Shown: positions 20,055 to 31,132 of the stretch, in pieces
Layout: every line of letters starts with the position of its first letter
Numbering within the stretch: position 1 is the first letter of the stretch
Notes under the pieces: model-generated
Database searches by the model: none
Told to the model about the DNA's origin: nothing
The model's input: only the letters and a program-made list of their open reading frames with translations
Assembly: GCF_032118995.1 (NCBI RefSeq)
Contig: NC_092649.1
Location: 17,735,332-17,799,331 of the forward strand
Direction: 5' to 3'
Length of the DNA: 64,000 nucleotides
Origin: Asterias amurensis
Lineage: Eukaryota; Echinodermata; Asteroidea; Forcipulatida; Asteriidae
Made by a program: the position numbers and the translations under genes

Positions 20055-23000
20055 ATGGATGTACAGCGTGTGATATTGCAGGGTGACTTGAGCCGCCAGT
20101 TGCCCAAGCAACGTTCTAAAGTTGTGCGTATATTCACCAGTTCTACATTCACAGGTAAAGTATATACACCTTATTCCACCGTACAACATTATGAATTGAG
20201 ATCTGTAATTTTGGAAAAAAATAACTGTGAACTCTGATCTGCACACATTTGCGATAAGATTATGTAAGCACTGTCAAAATAAAGTGATTGGAAACAAATA
20301 GTATTATTCCTGAAAGGGACTGGCAACACGTTGGATGTGTGCAGGTTTGGGGGGGGGGGGGACACGGGGAAATTTAATATGTACAAACCATGATTCATGT
20401 CTTAGATGTAATGGGGGCATACGTTTGTGTAATTGTAAAACTTATCATTAGGTTGCACGAACGACTTCGTATAACTCAAAACATTGGGTGCCGTTTGTCT
20501 AACTATTGTTTTCGCATGTTTGTCACGTTGCCGTGGTTGTAAATGTACATAAAATTAAAGTGTTGCCAACAATAATTGCTTTTATATGATTAATACGAGG
20601 CTAATGGTTTCAGATATAAGCCATGAAAATATTATGGTACATTATGTTTTTTAAAGCCATTGGACCCTTTCGGTTCAGAAAAAAAAAAGTTCACAGATTT
20701 ACAAATAACTTACAGGGTTTACAGAAGGCAATGGTGAAAGACTTCTCTTGAAATATTATCCCATGAAATGCTTTACTTTTTGAGAAAACAGCAAAACAAT
20801 ATAAATTCTCGTTAACGAGAATTGCGGATTTATTTTAAACACATGTCATGACACGGCAAAACGCGCGGAAACAAGGGTGGGTCTTTCCGTTGTTTTCTCC
20901 CGACTCCGATGACCGATTGAGCCTTAATTTTCACAGGTTTGTTATTTGATATAGAAGTTGTGGTACACAAAGTGTGGGCCTTGGGCAACACTGTTTACCG
21001 AAAGGGTCCAGTGGCTTTAAATCATGGTGAATCATAAAATAACCGAAATTGAGGCAACTTTAAAAGAGGCTTATATGAACCATGATATTTATGTCAAGAT
21101 TTATGATGATTTACGTTTTGATGGATAAATATTAATTGTATGTCACGTTGTTTGTGAGCCGTGATGGATGGCTCTTGGATGTTCATTAGTTTACAAACCA
21201 TGAGACTCGTATCAATTTGTGATTTGTATTTAGTGTAACTTATGGCTTACAAACAAAAAGCACACACTTTTACTTTAGACTACTTGCTATGTTAACATCT
21301 TACAATAAACAAAATAAGCAGCACTTTCTATCTCACATTATTGTTAAAAACCATGGTAAAAAGTACGTCAAAGCTGAAAAAAAAACCGATATTGGCAAAC
21401 GACGCTCTCGTTGTTTGTATTATGGAAATTTGATTTAAATTGTCCTGCCGCCTACTTCCATTTTTAGTTTTGCTCTTTAGATTTATTATGTGTTTTACGG
21501 CCTATTTTGCGGTTATAAACTTACTGAAAAAATATTTTCCCTTCAGCTAGTGTCTTTGATTTTCGACTTCCTTTGATAGATACTTCAACGGAACGCAATG
21601 CATTAATGCGCGACGTGTATCCCCGTCTTAAGGACTACTGCAAGTCTAATCATGGTCTGGAGTTTCAAGTTATCGACATGAGATGGGGAGTTCGGGACGA
21701 GGCGACAGACGATCACATGACGTCACAATTATGCATGGCCGAAATAGCTCAATGCCAACGCCTCTCCGTGGGACCAAACTTTGTGGTGAGTGGCTTCAAA
21801 ATAGTTCAAATACAGTTTGATGTTGTATATCGGTGAATGATAAGTGATGAAATTTATTGGAATGCTAACATGCCATTATAGAACTTTTAAAACGAAATAC
21901 ACTTTCATTTCACTTTACAGACTTTTCTGTGTCAGAAATACGGGTATCGACCTTTCCCGCCAAAAATTGAAAACGACGAATTCACCCTTCTTCGAGATGC
22001 GTTGATCCGGAACGAGAAACCAACAGAAAAACTGGACATGTGGTTCCTGCGTGACGACAACTGCGTTCCTCCTGTTTACGTGTTGCAGCCAATTAGCTCT
22101 AAGCTACCATACTTTAATCGCCGTGACGAGCCAATCAAATCGAAGGAGCAACAGGGTGAGTGGTGGTCGACGTTTGAGCTACTTCAGAGCCAGTTACGCT
22201 TTGCTGCAGAAGAGGCTGAAACAAAGAAAGTTCTTACACCGGAGAAGGCAAAGAAGTATACTGTATCAGGTTAGTAAACATTTATGAGGTTAGGCTTTAA
22301 GTTGGAAACAGTTGTATTAAGACATTGCCAAGCGACTAATTTGGCCATCAGCATGGCCACTGAAAAACTGCGTATTGCTTTCTGTGAATCAATTAAGACG
22401 TTCATTTAGACACCAATACCAAAGGCATTTTACTAAACAGAGGTGGTTTTTTTATTTTTAATAGTTACACAAGACGAGGTACAGCACGGCATTTTGAACG
22501 CACCATCCGATCAAAAGGAGCATTGCCTGTGTTTTGTCCGGAAGTTCAGCGATTTAGAGACCAAAGGTGAAGTAAGAGAAGCTTCATCATTCATTGACAT
22601 CCAATCTGGGAAAGTTGATACCGATGCCCAGGCACTTTTGTCTAACCTACGCGACAACGAAGTTCCCCGGGTACTCCCCTCTACCAATATCATAGTTACT
22701 GACCTCGGCGAATGGTCAAAAGAAGGGGTTCATGTTGAGAATAAGCGGCACAAAGAATATCTGGAACGGTTCCTTGATGCGTTCTATACTAAGATGGTCG
22801 GTATGGTCGATGCTGGAGTGATGAAAGAGAAAGCGGCGAGCCTGGACAACCCTTTGCATCAAGAAATTCTCCAACACCTGTCATTCTGTGTGACCAAGTG
22901 TATTGGGTTCCTGGGTAGGGAGGACGTCATCGGTGAGGTTCAGAGATATGTATTGAAGTGGACAACGAGGAAGGAAAGTAGTCAGGAGGAGAAAGGTTTG

Positions 23001-26000
23001 CCTCTGGTACTGCATGGTGAATCTGGATGTGGAAAAACGTCAGTCATGGCAAAATGTGTTTCACTCGTGAAACAAACCTGGTTATCTGGAAGTGATGCCG
23101 CTGTCGTCATTCGATTCCTCGGTACGAGCCCAAACACCGCATCAATTCAGCGGGTACTAGAGACGTTGTGCAAACAAATCCAGCAAGTTTACAACCAGTC
23201 AGAGTTCCAAGTTCCTACTGAATACAACAAACTTGTTACAGCTTTTGTAAAGTTTCTGCAGTTCGCCACAAAAGCAAAACCTCTCGTCATTTTCTTGGAT
23301 TCTCTCGATCAATTATCGGCCGACCATGGAGCACATCGGCTGGCATGGCTCCCCAAGACGCTGCCCCCGCATGTCGCCCTCATTGTCTCAACCTTACCCA
23401 AAGAGCACGGCATCCTGGATAAACTTAAGGAACGACTCCCCAACTCAGGGCAATACATCCAAGTGACGCAGTTTTCACCAGAAGAGAGCACAACGATTAT
23501 TAAGTCGTGGCTGGTGACTGCAAGCAAAGAAATGGCAAGCTCCCAGTTTGACATCATTGCAAAAGCTGTCAACGAGTGCAGTCTGCCACTATTCCTGAAA
23601 CTTACCTTTGATCAATGCATAAAATGGCATTCATACCAGTCTGCAGAGAAATGCATTCTCGCATCCAGTATCCACGATATGATCAATCTTATCTTTCAGC
23701 AGCTTGAGGAGTACCATGGACGTATCCTCGTATCCAGGGCCTTAGCTTACATCACTCTATCTCCAGACGGTCTAACTGAGATGGAACTTGATGACATTCT
23801 CTCATTAGATGACGATGTATTGAATGACGTGTACCAGTTCTGGATGCCACCGGTGCGTCGAATCCCTCCTTCATTGTGGACAAGAATCAAGAACGACATC
23901 AGCTCGTATCTGGTAGACCGAGATGCAGATGGAGTGACAGTCACCTATTGGTATCACCGTCAGTTCATCGAGACGGCCAGGCAGCGGTATCTCAGTGATC
24001 CCGACCTCAGGAAGAAGCTTCATCAGACATGTGGAGAGTATTTTAATGGCACCTGGGCAGGAGATCGTAAGAAGCCATGCCGATATTCAGCTCTTCAAGT
24101 AGAGCGTTTTAAAGTCCCTGCAGAGTCTGAAGAGAACCGTCAAGTTTCAAGCCAACCACTACAGTTCACTGGACTGAAAGACCAAGTTAATGCCAAGTAT
24201 AACATCCGGAAGCTAACACAGCTGCCGTTTCATCTGTTGGGAGCAGAAGACTTGGATTCTTTGAAGAAATTTGCTCTCTGTAACTTTGACTTCCTCCTCA
24301 GCAAAATCAAGGCTCTCTCGATGCAAGAAGCTTTGGATGATTTCGATAGAGTAGGAGAGAAGAAGCAAGATGATGAGCTAAGCATTCTCAGCAGTGCACT
24401 CCGACTGTCTTCATCCATTATCTCGAACGATCCTGATCAATTAGCACCGGAGATTATGGGACGGTTGATAAATGCTACGGATAAATATCCCAATCTGAAA
24501 GAACTTCTACAACAAGCCTCAGAAAGAGGTCTCGTGTTACACCCAATGCTACCAATCAGCACATGTTTAAAGCCACCAGGTGGGATGCTGGTGACGTCAC
24601 TGGAGGGTCATACCGAGGAAGTTGTTGCTCTGTCAATATCACACGACTCTCGACTGGCAATAACTGGCTCGAAAGACACCACCGCTCGCATCTGGCTGGT
24701 TGAAAATGGCAGTTTGATTCACACGTTGACGGGCCACCGTGAGGCTGTGTATGGAATCGAAATGACGATGGACGATCAGTATTGTTTAACGTACAGCCAC
24801 AGCGGAGAGTACATGAAATCAGGCAAAATTTGTTATTGGAACGTGGAGACCGGAGATCTGATTCACCGCCTCAAGGGTCACACTGGTAAAGGTACATCCA
24901 ATGTTACGATCAGCCAGGACGGCAAGTATGCTGTGGCTGGCCTGCAGACATTAATCGACTACGATGGCGAAAATGAAGATACCGACTGTGAAGATGATGA
25001 AATCATAGCTGAGGGGAAACGGCAACACAAGAGCAACAAGAAGAAGGAGCTTGGAGATGACTGGGACGATGAGGACTATGAAGATGAGGCCAGAGATGTG
25101 GTGGTCGTCTGGAATCTGGAGACTGGGCGAGTTATGCATTGGTTGTACAAGCAAACAGGTGAGTTCCAGTTTTCTACGGTCTCGTTATGTAAAAATGCTG
25201 TCGATTTCTAATTCTGACAATTTATATGATTAGAAATAATAAAGCTGTCATTTTCCCCTAAATTATTGTATAACGTTCCAAAGTGGTACAGAATTTACAG
25301 GTTCTTAGCTACCATAGTCGTTACCCTCACTTACTTGTAACTCCACCTTTGTTTACCTCCAAGATCATATAAATGGAGTTCTATCGATGGTGATAGACGA
25401 CCGGCAGATAGCCGCTTCGTTCTCCAATGATCACACTATCGTGCTGTGGGACATAATCAAAGGAGAACCACTTCGTGAGATGACTGATGATCGTGACCTG
25501 CCCATCATTAAGATCGCTCTGTCCGATGACCAGCGGCTTCTTGCAGTACACGGAGGTGACGTCTCGATCCACAGTTTCCCCGACTTCAAGTTCCTTGGAG
25601 AGTCGACGGACCCAGATTCCAGCTCAACGATAAGGGCCATGTTCATCACGAAGGACAACTCACGAGTCGTTTCCGGACATTGCTGTGGACTGGTCAGAGT
25701 TTTCGGAACCGGTGAAGGCACAGAGAGAACTCGACTCCTGCAACAGGAATACTTCGACAGAGAATCAATTGATAGCATGACTGTTACACCTGATGAAAAG
25801 TAAGCTCATTGTGTGTTAGTGTTACAAAAAGTACACTTACATTTAAAAAAAGACGAACATTCTCAAAATATGTCCGTTTTTTCTGTCTGTGTCAACTTCT
25901 TAAAATTTTGTTTTAACTCCCGTGCGTAAAACAAAAATCTGTTTATGTCTTTAACCAAATGTTATCTGTATGTTTGTTGCTTTTCTTTTTAGGTATGTTG

Positions 26001-27418
26001 TTGCATCTTGCAATACCAAGTCTGAAGCTGCAGTTTTCCACCTTCATAACTTAGAAGTAGCTACCATACTGCCTCACGACCTGGCAGTTTTGGCAGTGGA
26101 TGTAACACCGGACAGCTCCAAGATCCTCACCGCATCTAAAGACAAAAACGTCCGTGTTTGGGACCTTGGTAATATCAACGCGTCTGAATCCACCAAAGAG
26201 CTAGAACGTACTCTAGCTAAACACAACGATTACGTTCTCCTGGTACTTAGAATGAAGTGTGACGACAATGTCATCACGACGAGCTCCGATGGCACAATTA
26301 AGGTATGGGACGTAAGAACCGGCAAGGTTGTCAAGAGTCTAGAAGCACCGGAAGATGGCGACTGTCACGATGCTGCCATCAGTAGTGATGACAGTTTCAT
26401 GGTAGGGTGTGGCTCCCGTCACTGGTACGTCTTGGGTCTGCCAGACTTTGACGTGAGGGGTGCGTTCACAGAGATGATGCTGCACGTGTCTTGTTTAGTG
26501 ATAACCCCAGATGACAGGAGAGTCGCTATTGGACTCCAGCGTCCGAAGTTCGAAATCAGAATCTGTAACCTGAAAACAGGAGAGACTCTTCAAGTCATCG
26601 GGTTGAGGTCAACTTCTCTCCACATGCTTTCGTCAGGTCTGTTCGTCAATCAATTTGAAATACAAATGTATGACGAGTCGGGAAAAAGTAAAATTTTACA
26701 GCTGATCCAAGGTGATACTGGAAGAGTGTCGGCAGCGCTTGAGCATAAAGATAAAGTACATACCTATGCGGTATCTGCAGATGAGACTATGCTCATCTCA
26801 GGTAGCAGCAGCACTGTTTACCTTTGGGCCCTTAGTAATGCATCACTCATAGCTACAATGGAAGGTCACGGTGAATGGGTCAAGGCAGTTGCATTCTCTT
26901 CTGAGGGAACTATCGCTGCATCGGGGGCAAATGGCGGTGAAATCATCATTTGGAATATCCAATCAAAATCGCTGAAGCATACGATTACGCATGCCCACGA
27001 ATCGGACATCAGACAGTTGGTGTTTAGTCCTGATAATCGGTTACTGCTTTCGTTAGCACAAGATGATAGCTATGTTCAATTGTGGGACGTGGAGACAGCC
27101 CAGTGCGTCATGAGGTACCACACGTACTCTAAAGTACGGACGGCTGTCATCTCAAGGAAATGCAATACATTTATTGTTGCACTGGAAGACGGAAGGATGG
27201 CTTTCTTGAAAATATCACCGCCTGGAGTAAAACCACAGCCTGAATTATCAGGCAACAGGGCAAGTCGTCCTGCCGATATAGGACCTACCGCAGTTGACCA
27301 CCAACTTAGCCCACAACAACAAGGCCAGCCGCAGTCCTTGACACAGTCACAAGACAAACCGATGGACGGTAGTTCCCCAAATCGGGCGCGAAAAAGCTCA
27401 ATGTGTCAGATTATTTAA
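20055..27418 (+). CDS. DUF4062-NACHT-WD40 protein, NWD1/NWD2-like (1736 aa)
   Basis: Exons 20055-20154, 21580-21785, 21921-22269, 22465-25158, 25364-25799 and 25993-27418 join in phase; stop at 27416-27418. The ATG sits in AACCATGG. The N-terminal DUF4062-type module has VRIFTSSTFTDTSTERNALM and VIDMRWGVRDEATDDHM (residues 23-150). The NACHT ATPase has Walker A GESGCGKTS near 403-411 and Walker B LVIFLDSLDQL with D497. A WD40 beta-propeller region runs from about residue 927 to about 1690 (for example GHTEEVVALSISHDSRL, SSDGTIKVWDVRTG, GANGGEIIIWNI). An acidic and basic insert at about 1051-1097 interrupts the repeats. The C terminus is SSMCQII, a CaaX-like end. Human NWD2 is of similar length (about 1740), but I cannot separate NWD1 from NWD2. 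The family are cytosolic STAND signalling ATPases; the ligand is unknown. A family B element lies in intron 1. Confidence 0.92.
20651..21021. mobile_element. MITE-like element, family B, copy 2 (NACHT-WD40 intron 1)
   Basis: It starts TTAAAGCCATTGGACCCTTT and ends AAAGGGTCCAGTGGCTTTAA, an inverted pair. The interior TTCACAGATTTACAAATAAC, GAAATGCTTTACTTTTTGAG and CATGTCATGACACGGC match copy 1 at 12325. Confidence 0.88.
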
Positions 27419-28970
27419 TTTGTTTGTTTTTTTCGTTCAAATAATTTGGGGCTCTTCGATTCCAAAAGGAAGAATTGTTTAACAATGTTTGCATCTGATT
27501 TTGGGAGAAAAATGAGGACAAAAGAAACTGGTACGACTTCAACAGCTGCCACTGTTCTCTTGTTAGGGATAGTTGGGATTTATGTTGGTTTAAAGTGTTC
27601 TATGTTTCTTAGCACAATAATTTTGATAGTTCTCTAAATTATACTAGTACAAAGAGAGATCTATAAGGGTCATTATGCATGTGTCCTTTTTTGGTGAATA
27701 TGTTTTATCTTCGAGTGCAAGAAATGATTTTGGGCGTACGAAGTATAAAAACTCTTGGTATAGGACAATAGGCATTAAAATAATAAGACATTTTCGTCAT
27801 GTCCCTTGAGGGGCTCCGTATATTACATTTTGCTTTTACTTTGATTGAGTTAGTTGAAGTGAGAACATTTAGACACAGAATCCGTCAAGGTATAGACCTT
27901 TATCACTATGCAGCCATCTTGAATTTTCACCCATTGATATCAATGCTACCAAACCGAGGCTGGAAGCACAAAATAGTCTTGTTCCCACGTGCAAAATAGT
28001 TATCACCTTTCATTATTGTTATTGGATACGAGGAACATGACCAAGATGGGGGCATCAGAGGTAAATTCTGACTAAGGAAGTGTCTCGTTGGTCATAACTT
28101 CTCTTGCCGTTTTGTTGTATCTTGCAGTTGTGGAATGCCCTGTTCAGTCAGGTAGTATTGTAAAAAGAAAAAGAAAAGTACGCAATTTAATGGCCTATCT
28201 GTACAATGTATAAGGTATCGAAGCAACCGCCACTTATTCAGATGCAATGAACAATGTTTTTGTAATTGCATATGGTTTTATTCCTTACATGCGTTTTTCA
28301 GGTTTATTCAAACATTATTCAAAGAATATCTCGAATCTTGAAAAAAAAGTTGTATAAATGAAAATATAAATTTGTTGGACAAACCGGCCTTAAATAGGTT
28401 TTAATACTTTAGAGGTCACTTCTAGGTCTCCAAGCATATGTGTACAATTAAAAAGCACTAATTTATGTAATTTAATAATGGAATGAGATAAATAGGTTAG
28501 ATTGAGATGGTATACAATAATTATTGTACATAATGTAATTGTTTGATTACAGCAGTTACATAGTCCTAACGCTTCTCAGAATTGTACATCTTTAGGGATT
28601 ATTCTTACTTTCGCTCTCCGGATTTCCGGCGATATCTCAAAAATGCAACCTTAGATTTTGAGACAAAATAATCGACGACAGTTCAAAAAAACAATGTAAT
28701 TCTTTGCCTTTAAAGGTCCTCAAAATGGAGGTAGAAATAAAAACCTATAATGTAGTTAGTTCGGTCAATCATAAAATGTTCGTCGAAATTTTGTAATGCT
28801 TGTTCAGTCAATACAAAATGGCCCACGTAGAATAAACACCATTAATTAGTTCTATCCGTCAAATCAGATCGGTGTACTTTGTTTTCCTGTTTTACTTGAT
28901 TAATATTGTAGCGCACACCCCCATCTCATATACGGCCCCGCCCACATGAAAAACAAGGGCTCACACATTG
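27419..28970. other. 3' UTR of the NACHT-WD40 gene and intergenic DNA
   Basis: The sequence just after the stop is probably transcribed 3' UTR. An AATAAA at 28736-28741 is a possible distant poly(A) signal but nothing confirms it. Short open frames at 27446 and 27799 have no support. Confidence 0.4.
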
Positions 28971-29089
28971 CCGTGTCCGAACTGGCAGCTACGGCTACGA
29001 CTGTTGCATAGAACGTCCTATGTCCTACACTTCAACGCATGGTGACGCGGAAAAAATAGCCGTAGCCGTTGCCGCGAGTTCGTACACGG
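28971..29089. mobile_element. Small inverted-repeat element, family L
   Basis: CCGTGTCCGAACTGGCAGCT...ACGGCTAC on the left is matched by the inverse of GTAGCCGTTGCCGCGAGTTC...GTACACGG on the right, giving about 28-bp arms with a few mismatches and a loop of about 60 bases. It is non-coding. Confidence 0.65.
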
Positions 29090-29531
29090 CCCTTTCGCGC
29101 TCAGCGTTCAGACGAGAGGACAGAGCCTGAAGCCAAATCAAAAGCTGAAGCCGTGGTTTTGAAAAGGGCCTTAGTAGTCAGTGTCCGTTACGTGCAGATC
29201 TTTGTTACGCTGTGTTTATCACTATGCGGTCTAGGGACTTTTTGTATGCACACCCTGAGTACCCCGTAGAAAAAAACCACTGCCCGGCGGCCGAGTGGAG
29301 GAGGATTCTGCTATTATTTTATTACACGTGTGTCAAATTTGGGGTTTTCTTTTTACGACGGAGCGAGCGCAAAGTGGACTTAAAAAACGTATTTACCAGG
29401 CCTGCAGGTAGGTTTTTTAAGCGTCAGAATTCGCATAAATGATTACATTTTCGAGTTCTTTGCTCGACTGCACTTGACTTTTTAGTTTAGTTAGTCTAAT
29501 TTATTCCTCAAAGTCAAACGGTGAGTTAATG

Positions 29532-29620
29532 CATGGAGGTATACTATAGTACAATGTACCTCCATTTAAAACAATTTTTGACTTCATCTGTCGTATGAAG
29601 TCAAAACTTGTTTTAAAAGG
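29532..29620. repeat. Adjacent pair of short hairpins
   Basis: ATGGAGGTA pairs with TACCTCCAT (29532-29565). Immediately after, TTTAAAACAATTTTTGACTT...CAT pairs with ATGAAGTCAAAACTTGTTTTAAA across a loop of about 7 bases. Confidence 0.6.
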
Positions 29621-29728
29621 AGTACAGCGCCCCAGTTACTGGGTCTACTCCATGGTTAAACTTAATGGAGGAAGGAAATCAAATGGTTTAGCATGTTTAG
29701 TCATGTTTGTTACTTCAAATCAAGTACA

Positions 29729-29888
29729 GTTGGTGGAAAAGTTTCCGTATGGCGCCACCACTTTTTCATTCGAAATAAAATAATAGACCCTATATATAGT
29801 ATCTAATTTACCTGATTGATATATCCCTTTTTGTAAAAATTAGTGACAAAGTGGTGGCGCCATGCGCAGCGGAAAGTTATCCCAATTG
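29729..29888. mobile_element. Foldback element, family E, copy 1
   Basis: TTGGTGGAAAAGTTTCCGTA followed by TGGCGCCACCACTTT pairs with the inverse of AAAGTGGTGGCGCCATGCGC...GGAAAG...CCAATT. The same arms occur in the 52.7-kb element. Confidence 0.75.
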
Positions 29889-30211
29889 GTATACAAAACA
29901 TTGATTGATGAGGACTGAGGAGTGCTTTCTCCGTGGACCGTCCCCGTTTTGTTAACATTGAGATTTAAATTAAGTAAGAAGTACAGTACAGTACTGTAGA
30001 CGTAGTCAGTAGCAGTACTACTAGAAAAGTACATGTATTGTAGGCCTTGCTACTTACCTCTTACCTGCCTCACTCAGCAGAGCCCTATAGCTAATAGCAC
30101 AATCCATGTTAATATTAAATAATAATGTTATTATGTACCAATTATTATTTACTACTATAATTATATGTTTTATAATAGTAATTTTTAAAAATATATTATT
30201 ATAGTGCCAAC

Positions 30212-30372
30212 TTAGGGTGTGTTCGATTTGCTCCCCAGGTCGACCCCGGTGTGTGGCGTTTATTTTTTCCAGGACGAATGTGTGCAGATAATTACCCACG
30301 TTCACTCTGGAAAATAAAAAAAAACGCCACACACCGGGTCGACCTAGGGAAGCTAAACGAATGCACCCTTAG
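30212..30372. mobile_element. Short family D element, copy 2
   Basis: CTTAGGGTGTGTTCGATTTG at the left pairs with AACGAATGCACCCTTAG at the right. Inside are TTTATTTTTTCCAGGACGAA and GTGCAGATAATTACCCACGTTC, the same modules as the long hairpin at 10701-11167, here with much shorter arms. Confidence 0.8.
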
Positions 30373-30387
30373 TCATGTTAGTAGCTC

Positions 30388-30588
30388 ACCTTGTTCTTGT
30401 TTGTTGAGCTGTACGTCCTGCTAGTGTAGTGTAGCAAAATGACTCTCTTAAAAAAAAAAAAATATTTGATCTTGTGTCACAGTCGCCATCGACAGTGATG
30501 AGACGGGTATGTTTCTATTGGTCTCATGTTCGGACCAATGTTAAAAAGAGATGTTAAAAGAGAGCCATTTACAGCTCAACAAGGTGGG
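30388..30588. repeat. Foldback element with TTGTTGAGCTGTA arms
   Basis: The left segment ACCTTGTTC...TTTGTTGAGCTGTA is matched by the right TACAGCTCAACAAGGTG. An inner pair, AAATGACTCTCTTA and AAAGAGAGCCATTT, also matches. No coding sequence. Confidence 0.6.
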
Positions 30589-31132
30589 TTGCTACGTAGT
30601 ACAGTACGTGCCAACTAGTCAAGCATCCTGGGCCTGACACTCGGGCCATGACATATCTATCATGTCTAGTACATTATTTAGTAATATGGACAACAGAGCG
30701 AACCTTTGCCAATGCCACATAAATAAATGTGGGGCAACCTCTCTCGTCTTACTTGAGCCCATCCCATTTAATAAATAAAAACAAATTGTCATTATGCTAG
30801 AGACTCTCTCAGCTTTTTGGCGCCCTAGTACGCCCACAACCACATAAATGGCATCAGGAAGTGAGATAATTTTTCAACAAGAAACCTACATTTTTTGCCA
30901 GGTCCCCCACCCCTCCTGCCCCTCAGTTGTCACTAACGCCGATAACCATGTCCCAGCCTAAATTGTGGACAGTTTATTATATGAAAATGAAAGTCTTAAA
31001 GGCCCAGTGTATTTCTGACAATTAACATTAAAAACATCAACATAACCGATGTTCATTTTCTTTCTTTGCAGAAACTGATCAGCTGAGGGAGAGCAATTAT
31101 TGCTGCGGAGTTATGATAAAAGTGTTGACGTC

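Larger units (their letters stand above)
29090..31071. other. Intergenic DNA between the NACHT-WD40 and MOV10 genes
   Basis: Contains several foldback elements listed separately (29532, 29729, 30212, 30388). The 5' non-coding exons and promoter of MOV10 probably lie here but I cannot place them. The 3' end includes the acceptor (ag at 31070-31071) of the exon that carries the MOV10 start. Confidence 0.45.
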
